Source: Seriola aureovittata (taxonomy: Eukaryota; Chordata; Actinopteri; Carangiformes; Carangidae). Taken from it: DNA of 64,000 nt. The stretch is from NCBI RefSeq assembly GCF_021018895.1, contig NC_079377.1, forward strand, positions 9,368,501 to 9,432,500, read 5' to 3'. The notes below the pieces were generated by a model. The model was not told the DNA's origin, made no database searches, and was given only the letters and a program-made list of their open reading frames with translations. The position numbers and the translations under genes were made by a program. Shown here piece after piece: positions 44,895-58,070 of this stretch. Positions within the stretch are counted from its first letter, which is position 1. The number at the start of each line of letters is the position of its first letter.

Positions 44895-45475
44895 GCAATA
44901 TTTGTACATTTAGGGATATATCCAAATTTGATTTCTTACCAATATAAACAAGAAGGTTGATATCAGTCTCATATCTGTACAATAAATATTAAGCTACAGC
45001 CAGCAGCTGGTTACTTTAGACTGGAAAGACCAGCTGGCTGGTTTCTGGTTCGTTAACACAAAAACAAAGGTGTAAAAAACAATAGGTCTTTTACAGGAGG
45101 TTATGTGCAGGATTTCTTAGCTTTGCAGCCAACAGAGACTCTAAGAAGTTACCGCTCCTGGCAAAGAAATAGATCCACACATAACCCCCTGCTAAAACCA
45201 CAACTTTTTATAATGATTTTACACTGTGGGTTTTGTATGGATTGAACAAATGGGATATAAAGATTTATTTAGTGAGCTCTGGAGGTGCTGGTGGGGTGAT
45301 TTTGTAAACCTAGGACAGAGCCAGGCAAGCTGTTCCACCTATTTCCAGTCTGGTCTATGCTAAACCACTGGCTCTATCTTTCAGGGATGAGGTTAGTATC
45401 AATCTTCTCATTTAACTCTCAGCAAGAAAGTGAGTGAATGTGGCTCCCAAAATGTAGTATTATCCTTTAAAAGCA
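44895..45475. mobile_element. foldback (long inverted repeat) element, near complete
   Basis: The two halves are imperfect reverse complements. The left end acatttagggatatatccaaa pairs with the right end ggctcccaaaatgtagtatt. gctacagccagcagctggtt on the left pairs with ggtctatgctaaaccactggctc on the right. The centre (about 45100-45195) has aggaggttatgtgcaggatt against its inverse ccacacataaccccctgcta. Shorter copies lie at 9455-9795 and about 57905-58070, with an end fragment at about 49825-49875. It has no coding capacity. Confidence 0.75.
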
Positions 45476-46472
45476 AGCACAGCTGAACTGTGTGGTAAAA
45501 TTGACCAAAAAAATGTGAAGTACTGTACTTTCTGATGAAACCTGCCATCTGTATAAACCATGCAGCTGATATTTCCCACCTCAGTGCATCAAAAACTTAG
45601 CATCTGCTTTTGTTGTCTAGACTGCTGCACAGACATATTGGCCTTCCTTAGCTGAGATGGACACAAACAGCATTAGTTGTTCTTGCCAGACAGCCAACCG
45701 AGCAAGATAAAAATGTTCTGCTCGAGATAGAGTGTATGCAGTGTCTGGGGGAAAACTGAAGGGAACGTCGTCTTCTTCGCTCGTAGGGATTGAATTGTGC
45801 AGCTTTTCTCATTTATGTGTTCCAGCTGAATGGGGCGGCTGCCAAGTTGAGGATCTGGCCTGACATCAGAATTTCCCGGGGTGATAAAGAGACTCTTGTT
45901 TGAATCACAGTTAATAGACAGTGGGAGAGGGAAAAAAAAACTGTGATACTGAGAGAGTGATATGGGCAATTAGAGGAGTGAAATTTCCAGTAGACAAGAG
46001 ACAGAGTTGTGTATGTGTGCATGGCCTTCACACCTACAAACACCCACTAATTACACACAGACGCGCTCACAGAAGAAACTCAGTGCATAGCAAATTCCTC
46101 AAAATGCGTCACACATCCAACATGCAGATTATATTGATTTTAAATTAATAGTGTTACAGTAACATCGTGTATAAACTTGAAATAGACAGACCACTGAGCA
46201 GCTACAAATCTTTACCAAGTTACAATGATGTATCCTGTGTCCACGTAACCACAAGCCTGCAGATCTGGACATAACAATATTTGCTTTCATTCTTGAATAT
46301 TTGGGGGGATTAAAACCTCTGGGCCTGGGAGCTGGAGGGTGGGTGTGCATGTGGGGGGTACTCGTCCTTTAATCTCATTCTCACAGTGTCTACCTTTGAC
46401 ATAGCAGTATCCCGTTTGAGCCTGACCAGGGCTGAGAGGGAGAGCCGCGAGGAAGGGTTTGCAACGATGGGT

Positions 46473-46473
<1 letters not shown>

Positions 46474-46559
<86 letters not shown>
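46474..46559. repeat. (GA)n microsatellite
   Basis: Uninterrupted GA repeat of about 86 bases followed by a G-rich stretch to about 46640. It creates long but meaningless open frames (Arg-Glu or Ser-Leu repeats) on both strands. Confidence 0.95.
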
Positions 46560-46560
<1 letters not shown>

Positions 46561-47989
46561 CAATGAGGGGTACTGGAGGTAGTGAAGGAGGGAGGGGAGG
46601 AGGTGGGGTGGAGGGGGGGTGGTGGAGGGGGGGGGGGGCTGTCGGGCCTAAACTCAAGGGATTAATGGGGTGACTTCTCCTCTGGAATGTTCCACTGACA
46701 GCCAAGACCCGCCCACCCACAGCTGCCTGCTACAGACAGGTGCACGGCCGAGGCGAGGCTGGTGGTGGGTGGATGGGTGGATGGGTGAGAGAGACAGGGT
46801 GGATGAGGTGGTGAGGAGGAAAACAGACTTCCAAACGTAAAAGCACGGACTGATGAGAATATCAATAAAACAATTTGACCAAAGATCCTCTCTGGAGCAT
46901 TTCAAAGCAAACCTTTCCATCAACCTCAGCCGAGACACGGAGAGATTACACCACCTGAAAACAGGAATCTGTCCCAAAAGACAATTATAGAAAGATTATT
47001 GCATGATTCAAAACAACTGAACGCACTAACAGGTCATGATTTTGAGATTTGAGATTTGATTTAAATGCCCACAAACACCACGCTAAGCAGATTTAAGAGT
47101 CAGCTGAATCTGCGGTCTGGTAAATGTGGAAAACCAACACTGAGCCTTCCCGAAACAAGCAAACTGAAAATGTTACAGCTCAACCTTGCACACGAGCCTC
47201 TCTGTTGATCTCCACACCAGAACAATACCTGTGTATCTCAGTCCAGTCATTTAATCAATGTGCTGTATACAAAGCAGCCATCATAGCATTTGATAACACA
47301 CACAACAGTAGGTGAATTCATTTGTCCTGCCATAATTTATGTTTGGGAATGTACGAGAGCTTGCCTGTGCTTGCTGTGTGGTGTTAAGTATTACTTTGCA
47401 GAAATTGAAGACAAAAGTTTAATTTTCCACCCAATTATTTCTGTGTTGCATTAGTTCCATATCAGTGAACACACTAGAGTCGGAGTAACATCCTCAGGTT
47501 GTGTCAAATAGCAACAAAAGACAATAAACACTGCTGCTGATCTACAACAATCCCATGTTCAGAAGTGAGGAAAAATCCCTCCCCTGTTTCCCTTTGAAGC
47601 CGGTGGGATTCCTGTAGGTAGCACGAATGTGCTTCTAAGATGTTTGATTGATAGAGGGTCTGTGAAATCTGACTCTTTGTTTTGCTCTCTCTTTGGTGAC
47701 CTGCCCTGTCATGCCTTGTTTTGAGAAGCAGGTAGTCTATCCAAACACGGATAGGTGAACACCGGGGGACAACACAGCGCTCAGGTGGCAGGGCTTGAGT
47801 CTCTGAGAGGTCAAAGGTGATGGAGACAGGTCATTCTGACATCCAGGTGGATGCTCTGGAGGAACATCGAGGACTTTTGGTTTCTGAGTTACCAGTGCCA
47901 AAAAATACATAAAAAATTACAGGTAAAGTGTAAAATATTTGTACTTGTACTCTTGAAGCAGTAAATTATTGGCTCTACATTGGTGTCAA

Positions 47990-48405
47990 AGATTCCACCA
48001 CTTTGGTCTAGATTCAAATATCTCAAGCAACTAGTGGATGGATTTCAATCAAATTTTGTACAGACATTCTGTGCATGGTCCCCAGAGGATAACTGGCTTT
48101 GATGGGTAATCCCATTACTTCTCCTCTAGTGCTGCCATGATGCTGACATTGGTTCTGTATGAACTGTCTCAACAGCTATTGGACGGATTGCCATGGATTT
48201 TGGTACAAACATTCATGTTCCCCACAGGATTAATTCCCGATTCCCTGACTTTAATTTTTCTAGCTGTGGTTTGTTTTATTTTAGTTTACACGCTAAACTA
48301 AGATGTGTTAGCATTTAGCTTTTATCACCACTGTGCCTCAATACAGCCTGACAGAGCCATAAGCATTGCTGTAGACTCTTAGTCTTAGTCTTAGTCTTGT
48401 AATAC
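47990..48405 (+). repeat. interspersed repeat, plus orientation
   Basis: The sequence ccaccactttggtctagatt, then ctcaagcaactagtggatgg, then acagctattggacggattgc, then catggattttggtacaaaca and ctgtgcctcaatacagcctg matches, in order, a common teleost repeat built on aactattggatggattgcca. Direct (CTTAGT)n units close it at about 48379-48397. A second copy in reverse orientation lies at 61140-61555. Confidence 0.75.
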
Positions 48406-49824
48406 TGACAGGACTATAGTTTATATTTTTATTCTATAAGTTTTTTGTGTTTTTAATTCTCATTTTCTATATTATCATTTTGTCCTCATTTCTAATGGTG
48501 AACTGAATTGCTTTTGCTGATGTAATAAACACATTTCCCTACTGAAAACAATAAGGGTCATACTGATATAACAACTACCTTTATACATACACGTGTCAAG
48601 CAGCACACAACAGGAAATGAAAAGATCTGCACACCTGGATCAAGTTCAGTGTTCTTTCTTTTAAGTATTCACATTAAGTTTTCTGTATTCTGCTACATCA
48701 AATCTATGGTGCCTTACAGTCTTTGCAATTATACAGGGTGGATTTTCAGTTGGCCACAGTAGTGAGGAAGATAGTGTTGACAAAGCAGGTGTGTCTCTGC
48801 CACCCCACCATCCAGGCTGTTTTGGGCAGATCATCCAGGCATGTGTGCAGACCACCAGGCAAGGCTTTGTACTTTCCCTGCAAGAGTCTGACTGCTGAGC
48901 TCCGGCTTTAGACAAGTCCGGGACAACGCAGCAACTCATCACATAACTCTCCTTTAGTCACTCACTGCACACAACCAGAATAACACAGAGGTAGATTAAA
49001 AGACCACTAAATCACGCGACTCAAAAACAAGCCAGATGCAACAGGAAAGCAGCTCGACAGGCCAACAGTAAACACATCTCATGACTCTTTTCCTCATAAA
49101 TCCTCCACAGCTCCACATCTGTAATTGAAGTATGGTGCCCTCTATTGAAAGTATCTCTGCTTTAACAGTGTAACAGTTTTCAACAGGCTCTGGTCAAACT
49201 CTACTTGAGTAAAATGTGAATTTACGCAAATTCTAGTTTGTCACATGATATCCTAAATGTAGTATATCTGAGTATGACAGTGAACATATATCCTCCTATT
49301 GCCCCTCCCTTCTTCCTTCCTGTCCCTGCATATGGTTCTCATACTGTTTCTAATCTTCCTCCCTCATTTTGTCAATGGTGAATAAGATGATTTAATGATT
49401 TATTAGATCTGCTGAATCCAGCAAAGCTACAAATCATGAAGGCCTTGTGGTCACATTGTTCAAACGTGGGGAGCAGTCAGCCGCTGTAATCCACGCTGAA
49501 GTGCCCCTGAAAGAGGCTCTTGTTGCCGCCCTCCTTCCCCTCCACCGGCTGCAAAACCTTAGAAGTCAGGTTATGTGAATGTCCAGTGTCAGGGGGCTGC
49601 TTAAATGGCATTACTTTTGAACGTCTGTATCGGAGCAAAGACCCGCCATTCTACTGAAGCTGCCTCAGATCTGGGTGCTGTAGGCTTGAGAGCGGGGTCG
49701 GGGGTTGGATGGACTCTTGCGCCTATAGGCAGATTTTGTTACCAATTCATTCTTTGTGCTAAACTAAGATCTTTATATTTAGTGTGCAGAAATAAGTGTA
49801 CTCATCCTTTCATCGAATTCTTTG

Positions 49825-49875
49825 AAAGAAGACAAATAGGCATATTTCCCAAAATGTTCAGCTATTCTTTTAAAT
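49825..49875. repeat. end fragment of the foldback element
   Basis: The sequence aaataggcatatttcccaaa followed by atgttcagctattcttttaa resembles the terminal 40 bases of the foldback family found complete at 44895-45475. Confidence 0.55.
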
Positions 49876-50053
49876 AATAAAAGCATTTGATCAAAATTCA
49901 CAGATTTATTTATTCAAAGTTTTTCTTTTGCATATTTAAGTTATATTTATGTATCATACGTACTGGATGCTATATTATAAGTGTAGATAAAAGTAAGGAA
50001 GAAAGTCAAAATGTGATGAAAACCTGAGGTGGTGCCAGTATCCCAATGATTAA

Positions 50054-51551
50054 AGGTCCCATATTCTGCACTTTTCCAGTGTTTTATTTGAAGTTTTGAT
50101 ATCCAAAACAAGATATGTTTGTGGCTTTAAGGACCAATAACTATCTGTGACAAAGTGGGTAAGAATTACACCACTTGTCCCTACTTTTATCCATCATAAC
50201 ATCATAGTTTACAGATTTACTCATGCTTGTTCACCATTTAACCTTATGTTCAGTAACTTCTCATTTGCAGACACATTCTATCCCGGGTTTGTTTGTAGTT
50301 TGTATTATGTTTAGTTACAGTTCATTTAACAACATTTTTTGGTTAAATTAAAACATCTACAAGTATTAAGTTTAGTTATTTATTGATTAAGTTCTATTTT
50401 CATTATTCAAACATTCTGTTACTCACCATACTTACCATGTGTTACAGACAAAGGGAGGAAGCAGCCAATGATGTCCCATATTTATACCCTTAGTGACATC
50501 ATTGGTGATGTCACCAGGTCAGTTCATGTGGGGAGGGGTGATTGTAATTTAGGTTGTGTTTATTTACTGTGATTTTGAATTATTTATGTATATGGCATGT
50601 TTATTAGTAGATAAACTATAGGAAAGGGTTTTCCCCTTATCAGGTGGTTATAATAGAATAACTGTAGTTAATTCCTGTGTCAATAAAGTAAAATGTATAC
50701 CTGCAGCGATGGTATGGTCCAGATTAGGTCTGGATGGAAGGGCCTATATAAAGCAGTTGCTTTTGTCGTCGAGGGGGGAATGACACATCAGTGTAGCTGT
50801 GTACACATGATGTTTGTTTAAGTTGAGTTACTATGAGTTAACTTTAATCAGTTAGGCCTAGATTAATTATTTTGAGTTTTTTTGTTAAGTGTGAACATGG
50901 ACTGCACTGTAAATAAATCACTTTGGTATCCCTGGACAAAATTCTCCGTGTCTGCCTCCTACTAAACGGCCACTCAGGTCGGCCTACATCACACTATCTC
51001 AACATAGTTTTACATCTCCTCCCTCATGCTTCTCTCTGGAGCTTAGTAATGCCACCCACAGGTAACAGATTGTAGCCTACGACTGTAGCTTGGTAAAAGT
51101 CACCTCTAAATGCAAATATGGATGGTCAGTCAGCGCTGAAATGAGCTGAACAGATGGTCAAATTCAGACAAAAATCTACCAGTGTTTCAGAAAAAATTAA
51201 CTTGAGCCCCGTGGTGTCTAATATTACTGCCCTTGGGAAGGCTGTGTGATGATGTATTGGCTTCCTGACATCCGACAATTGTGGAGGGTTTCAACATTTT
51301 TCTGTCAGTGGGATGGTGGGTCCAGTTGTGCCGTGCTGTGGGCACAGCTGAGGGCGATGACTTTATAGTTGTGACATCTCAAAGTTATGGAAGTCCAGAC
51401 GGCTCATTTTAAAGCAGTTTCTGAATACAGGCTGTGTGTATCTCTCCATGGATTGAGTGTTTTGGTACAATGTTTCTATTACACCTACACCTTCTTTATA
51501 AAAAAAAAACAAAAAAAACATAGAAATCCCACTCTCTACAATATGGGACCT
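50054..51551. mobile_element. TTAA-flanked MITE, interrupted by a solo LTR
   Basis: Perfect 12-bp terminal inverted repeats, AGGTCCCATATT at 50054-50065 and AATATGGGACCT at 51540-51551, are each bordered by TTAA (50050-50053 and 51552-51555). TTAA duplication is the hallmark of piggyBac-type insertion. Without the nested LTR and one target copy the element would be about 645 bp, with no transposase. The inner sequence (for example gtccagacggctcattttaa) resembles a common fish MITE. Confidence 0.8.
50146..50993 (+). mobile_element. solo LTR of a retrotransposon, 848 bp, with 5-bp target duplication
   Basis: The element begins TGTGACAAAG and ends CTACATCACA, so its ends are TGTGA/TCACA inverted repeats. 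It is flanked on both sides by CTATC (50141-50145 and 50994-50998), an exact 5-bp target duplication. Inside, TATATAAAG at about 50744-50752 looks like a promoter TATA box, and AATAAATC at about 50911-50918 like a poly(A) signal. No coding sequence, primer-binding site or second LTR is present, so it is the remnant of recombination between two LTRs. The superfamily (Gypsy-like is plausible from the 5-bp duplication) is not proven. Confidence 0.85.
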
Positions 51552-52635
51552 TTAAGGTCAAACACAATCACACAAATAGAGCATCCACAGTTTGACTCCA
51601 GGCAGTAGGACCGCTGTTTCATGTCTCTTACCCAAACCTCCTGTCATTTTCTTCTACTACCACTATTGAAAAAAGACAAAAATGCCAAACACAAAATAAT
51701 AATAATCTGTCAAAAAAAAAATGTGAGGAAGCATCTTGCAGTTCATATGCCAAATAGATGGTATATAATTTAAAGTTATCATAAAAAAGATGCGTCCATA
51801 ATTTCCTACAACCTCTATAATTTCAAGATAAACAATGACATTCCTCCTTTTTTAATTTCTTGTTACTGTTATGACATGCCATCCATTACTACCGAAATCT
51901 GGCTCCTACCCACCACCACCAGTCACACACAAAGACCTGCAGAGGTGTGGCCAAGTGATGAAACCTCCCTTTAAAGGTGGACTAGGCATGTCAACAAATG
52001 GCAAAGCATGTTATGACAAATTAGACAAGGCGATTGTGGCACTATCATGGCTTGATGATTGCACACAAAGCATTTCTTTGAGAGCTTTTTTTTTTCTTTA
52101 CTTGGCCAGGGATTCAGTCACATCCTTTCATAATATGTCCTGGGGAGCCACTGACACCCCGACCCACGATCACACATCGCCCTCCACCCTCGTCGCTCCC
52201 ATGCCCCCTCCACCACCATCCTTGTCAAAGGCTTAGCGTGATCTGTGGACAGATGAAGGGGAAAATGTGATTTTGAGAAAAAAAAAAAAAAAATGAGGAA
52301 AAGAAAAAATGTAAGAAGCCAGTGAAGTGTGAGGGAACTGAGAGTAGCACTGAGTTCAAGTGCTGATGGAACGGGGCCATTATGAATCAAACAAAAAGCC
52401 TGTTTCAACCCATAATTCAACACATTTCATGGAGTGCAGCAAACTAAGCTGAGAGAAAAGAAATCTTACTGTCAGAGAAGGAGGCGCTGCAAAGCCAAAA
52501 GGACAGGAGAAAACAAAACTTAAAGATAAACAAGAATTTTTTTTTTTTTTTTATGTTTTTTTTTCTAAAGCTGCTGGTTCCTGACTTTACAGAGAGAAAC
52601 ATGAAATTAAAGTGTGGGATGGGGGAAGGGGATGT

Positions 52636-52668
52636 GGTGGGTGGGTGGGTGGGTGGGGGTGGGGGGGT
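52636..52668 (+). repeat. G-rich (GGGT)n tract, G-quadruplex candidate
   Basis: Repeated GGGT units (four in a row) are followed by G5 and G7 runs separated by T. The short one-base loops favour a stable parallel G-quadruplex. Confidence 0.8.
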
Positions 52669-53437
52669 GATGAGGTTGATGGCGAGGATGAAAGATGTGT
52701 TGTTGAAGGAGACAGCATCCGAGGTGTCAAAGCAAACAGGACTAAGCAGAGGGGCCACAGGTGTGCAGCCTGTTTGCCTGACTGCAGACAGGCTGCGGCA
52801 CAGACAGCCCTAAGCGCCCAGCGCACATACCATACAACCGTGTGCCCTGCAGGACTCTCTCCCACTGGCCTCCTCCATCCACCTGGATCGGCTGCACTAG
52901 CGAGGGAAAAAAAAAAAAACCCAACAAACCTTTGTTTTGAAGTTCAACACTCTAAAAATGACATCTTACAACACAGAGAAAAAATGTGAGGGGCCATTTT
53001 CCATTGACATCGAAATGTTTGCATCTCGTAAATATAATGAAGGGATTAAAGATTACTCGTATGCATGTTTTATATTGTCTAGTTAATTCAGAAATAGGTC
53101 ATGACCAATTTTTTTTTGCTCTGAAGCTTTGCTGTCAGTGAGTATCGTTTTGCTTTTTGTAGCAACAAAGTTATTTAAAAATTTTAATCCGCTTTGCTCA
53201 ATGACAGATTTCATCCTTGGGAAGTATCCATGAGGCTCAACTGTAGCAGTACCAATAGTCTTTTTTGTTGAGAGTACAACATGCCACTGTCTTATCCTTG
53301 AGTCAACCTACACTTTGTCTCCTACCTGAAGCCCTCAGTGTCTGATTTCTGCACCGCAGCCCTCTACAATGATTTCTCTCCCTCTCTCACACACTCCATC
53401 TTTTTCTCACAGCCACACAGTACCCCCTCCCATCCCA

Positions 53438-53453
53438 CCCCCCCCCCCCCCCC
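53438..53453. repeat. C16 homopolymer in a C-rich stretch
   Basis: Sixteen consecutive C bases within a C-rich segment (about 53422-53469). Confidence 0.9.
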
Positions 53454-54414
53454 ATCCCACCACCCCCCTCTCTGAGGATAAGCTGTGGTTGGGCCCTGAC
53501 ATCCCAAGTAATTTACTAAGTCAACACAGAGTGAAGAGGGCCCGTGTGCTGCAGAGAAAGCCCCTCTGTGCAGCAGCCGTGGTCCCTGAGGAGGCATGGC
53601 ACACCACAGCACAAGGCGGCCATGCTGGGAATCTTTTAAAAACAATCAAAAGAAAAGAGAATTATTAATATAAAATACGTATTTTGAATAGAAAGTAAAA
53701 AGATACTAAATATGTTTAAAATATTTTCTAATCCAAGTAAGTTTGGTTTATCAAATATTTGGTCTATCAAATATTTAAAAAATAAATTATTTGCATTTTT
53801 CATATGGTTTGCATTGTTGATGTGCTAACCTCTTCATCAGACCAATGTTTTCATATAGTACCTGTTTAGTCATTTCTTTATAGAATTATTTGCACAACAA
53901 TTGATCTCCAATATGAAAACTAGCTGCACAAACTTTTAAAGAATTTAACGTTACTGTGGAGCATCCGAAACAGGAGGCAAAACCTTACTCATGCGGTTGC
54001 ACAGACATACTCAAAGTGAAAGACAAAACTATGTATAAACTCATTAAGATACAGTCAACTCTGGCCATGGATGTCCACACATGCTTGTTCAGGTGCAGCA
54101 CTCCACTCTCACTGCAGGCTGCTCCTTGTAAAGGGGCTTTGGTAATCACTGTGTTTGCTCTTCCATTAGGCCACTCTTCAGATGTGAGGGCTACCCGGGC
54201 CCGTTCACTCCCCGAGGAGAGCTTTTCACTCCTCTCCAAAATGCATTATGAAGAATTAGTCACATAAACACCTGCAAATTAAGAGTCGGACTCAGCAACT
54301 CACCAAACAGAGTCAAAGTGCAAGTTTTAGCATCCACAGAAATGTCCATCTCTGCACTTACTCTATAGTTTATTATCTCTGAAAGACTTTTACTGGCTTC
54401 TCTGTCGGTGGCTT

Positions 54415-54540
54415 CTGTCAAGGTGCCCTTGAGCAAGGCACTGAGCACCGTTACCCCTGTACAGCAGCTCACTATACAACAGCAGTGTTTGCACTGGGGT
54501 GCTCCCAGGTGTAAATGCGTGTAATTATACAAAATGCGAA
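54415..54540 (+). repeat. short interspersed repeat fragment
   Basis: The sequence aaggtgcccttgagcaaggc then actgagcaccgttacccctg is a very common phrase in teleost repeats (gtgcccttgagcaaggcact). It ends in sequence like gtgtaaatgcgtgtaattat. The family was not identified. Confidence 0.55.
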
Positions 54541-57500
54541 GCAAGGTGCTACTGAAAAAGATCATGCAAGCTCAGCAATCCCTTTCCTTAGATAAATAAA
54601 TGTTTAAAAAGGAGTTTATTGCCTGAGAACGAATGGCTTTGGCTTGATTTGGTCTCAGTTTGTCTTCATTTTCAGCAGAGCACAAAGAGACTTGTTCTGA
54701 ATCAGTGGCAAAACTCATGCAGGTGTTTACTTCTGATTGCTTTTTAAGATAATCCACTTGGGTTTGCCTGCAGCGTCACTGAGGTGAACACAGATGCCTC
54801 AGCCACAGTTGTGTGTTGCAGATGTTCACAAGAGGTGGATTTGGGAGATACAGGCATCCAGGGAGGTGATGGGGCTTTCAACAATGAGGGCCCTGAGAAT
54901 TTACTGCGGGGCTCACCGTGGACAGAAGAATGGGCTGCTTCACGGGAGAGAGTGAGCTTTATGCAATGACGGACGATGAGTCAAGAGGAACCCCGTCCTG
55001 AACCCAGCACGGAATGTTTCATTTACAGTCACCCACATGGACACCCGGCCTGTGGCTCGTCTGCCAAGACACAAGAGGGATGGGGATTTCAAACAGTGTA
55101 GATAATTCAGAGCTCAAACTTCCCCCACTGCATAAAAGGTCTACATGCACTCAGACAGAAAGGCTCTACCCACTCTCTCTCACTTTGTCTTCCCTTCCCA
55201 CACTCTCAGTACCTCGCTGTTATCTCACCGTCTCCGTCTCTATCCTCTGCCAGCAATTTGTCATCTTTAAATGATTCCACCTAGAGAATTCCAGAGCAAA
55301 AAACACGGCGTGACACCGCTTTTACTGAAATTATTAAAACCAACATTTGCAGTGTAAGCAAACAGGATTTTCCCCCCACAAACGCTTCCTTGTGTGTGTA
55401 TTTTGTTTAGTGCCTGCACCATACCATTTCTCGGGTTTTGAGACAATATTTTGACTGTAGAAATTACAGTATATGAAATGTAATCATTATAGTTGTCAAT
55501 AAAATCAGGTGTAACGTTCACAGTTGGCACCTGAAGATGGAGCTGCGATGTTGCCATGCTGGGATTGAACCCAGCAGAGTGAAGGTTTATCTTTATGAAA
55601 ACATCATAATGTAGATTATGTTGCAACTCCGAAGAACGTCTGGCAAACACCAACTGGAAATCAAAAACCTTGAAAGAGGCATATTTTTGTAAGTTCAAAC
55701 TCTCCACTTAACCCATCCGGTTCAAAAACGTAGGTTTTATGGCTCCTTACAGACAGTACGCTGGGTCTAAGCCCACAATATCAAGGTGTGTACTTGATTT
55801 GCTCGCAAGAAAATATCAACATCCAAGAATTATGGGGCTACATTATGGCTCTTTTTACCTAATGTAGGCTGAGTAAAACCCTGTAGTGTTCAGTGTTGGT
55901 CAGTGCTGGGAAGGCTCCTCACTGGGCTAGGTCATGTATAAGCCATGGTCATCAATCACAACCAGCGGGGACTGAGTAGCGACGAGCTGGCGAAAGGAGT
56001 TGACGGCTTGACACGACTTGGCCTTCATTGCCTCCTCGAATTCCAAGCCATCGCTGACTGAAAGGATTACTTGCATAATCTAATATTTGGTGGCACAAGA
56101 AAGCATTCATGCCTCATTTTGCTAAGTTTTTATTGGCTTTTTATATGTGATTTAGCTATGTCTGGCTCCCCACCCTGCTTCCAATCCTGATATTTTTCTT
56201 TGCATATCATTAATACGTTTTCATTAGAATAAAATCTGTCCAGAGCGTCAAAATTCAACTCTTCATTTAACCTACCGAGACCTACCTTGTAGAGTCTATT
56301 CATTCGCCAGGCAACACATGCCCCTATTCCCCCATGCAAAGCCCCTATTCCACGCTCTTGATTTGTAGTTGTGGATATCTCTTCCATGCACATAAATTCA
56401 CCATGAAAAACGCTATAACCTTTGTCTGTTAGCATTAGCGTAACTCAGTGATGTAACCTTTCGATGCCACAGGGCACAGAGTGTGTGGCAGGTTGGTGAC
56501 TTAATTGTAGCAGGAACAGTGATACACGGTCAACAAGCCCTTTCTTAGCAACTTGCCGAAACCTTAAACAGAAACACATGACTAGAGTTTAAACTGCGAT
56601 GGAAATCATTTGAGTTTTGTGAAGCTGTAAAGTGTTTTGGAATGGATGTGTGTTTCAAAATCTCTTGCCTAGTTGTAGTTTTTGTTCGCTCTAACTGACA
56701 CAAAAGCAGAGTAAATGAGTTTTGACAAGTTGGAACAAGATCATGACTTTCCTGGTACTGGCAATCACAAATGTTGCTTGTTATGGCATTACAAATTGTA
56801 ATGATGTGATCAATACCCATATCTTTGATTACCCTTAATACTAGCCAACCTTTCTTGCATTTTCTTGCAGTTGAGTGAAAGATGAGCAATCCTGATAAAG
56901 ACATGGCACCCTGGCACTTTCCTCTTTGTCTCATCATGGTGATGACACTATCTGTGACTCATCCTGCCGACCAGAGCTGTGAAAGTAATCTGTTATGCTC
57001 TACCCAGGCCACCGTCTCCCTGTGCAGATCTGGGAGGAAGGAGTTGTTCCATGACCCACAGCAGTGAGTTTACATAGCTCAGATACCCAAAGAGATACCC
57101 AGGGCTTCTCACTGTGCACATCCCCGTCAAACAGAGAGCTGATAGGAACTAATCAGTAAATGGTGGTTTTAACTGGCAGGGGGATCTGACGTGAGCTGGA
57201 CCTCACAGGGTGGGACAGTGGGACGTGGGACAGATTCTATCACAACAAAACCCGCTTTCTTCCGCTGTGTGAAGGCTGGATTTAACAATAACTTTCTATG
57301 ATAGAGTTTTACATCAATTAACATTTATGTAAGTTAAAACTTTTACTCCTGATTAACTGATGACTATTGTAGCTTACAAATTAAAGTTTTACTGGGCTTA
57401 GAAATTGTATGGCAGTACATCTGCTAGTTGTAGATTTCCCATTTCACCAAAAACCACAAATGTAAGAAATATTGTAAATACTGAAACATTACTGCAGGAG

Positions 57501-57899
57501 GAAAACCAGCTTGTGTAATGGCAGCTAACTTTTACTCATGCTGACTTTAGCTCTTAAACTCAAACACAAGAGCAAAAATTTTCTATTCAAATGTTTTTTT
57601 CCCCAAAAATAAGCACAGATGTACAAATTCCAACACGGATCTTGACACATGGATTTCAACAATAGATGTTGGCTTTAATGAGTGTTATTAATTGAAAAAA
57701 TCAGCAAAAAATATTCAGTTTTAATATAAAATGTGTGTTGCTCAAACACCTGGTTACCAGACCTTATACAATCCTTGAACTTTCTAATACAGATGATGAT
57801 TTCCTCTCAGAAACTTCTGGGAGTAGATGCATAGAACTTCACAACTTTATGTCATTAGTGGCTGTATTGTTTAGCCTGGATCATTATTTAAAACATAGT

Positions 57900-58070
57900 T
57901 TAACATTTGGGAAAACATGCTAATTTACTTTCTTGCCGAGAGTTAGATAAGAAGATCAATACCACTCTCACGTCTGTGCAATAAATATTTGTTAGTTGAG
58001 TTGATCCTTTAGTCAGTTACCATGTGACCTCTGGCTGACTAACAGTTTCTTAAATCAGTAGCAGTTATAA
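57900..58070 (+). repeat. half copy of the foldback element
   Basis: The sequence ttaacatttgggaaaacatg, then ctttcttgccgagagttaga, then agaagatcaataccactctc and tctgtgcaataaatatttgt parallels the left arm at about 44895-44995. Only one arm is visible. Confidence 0.65.

Noticed and set aside
46310..46720. Long open frames on both strands around the (GA)n tract
   Set aside because: They consist of Arg-Glu or Ser-Leu dipeptide repeats produced by the microsatellite plus G-rich flanks.
55545..55575. B-box-like sequence on the minus strand (gggttcaatccc) suggesting a tRNA gene
   Set aside because: It is part of a simple 7-bp hairpin with a 6-base loop. No A box, anticodon arm or acceptor stem can be folded around it.
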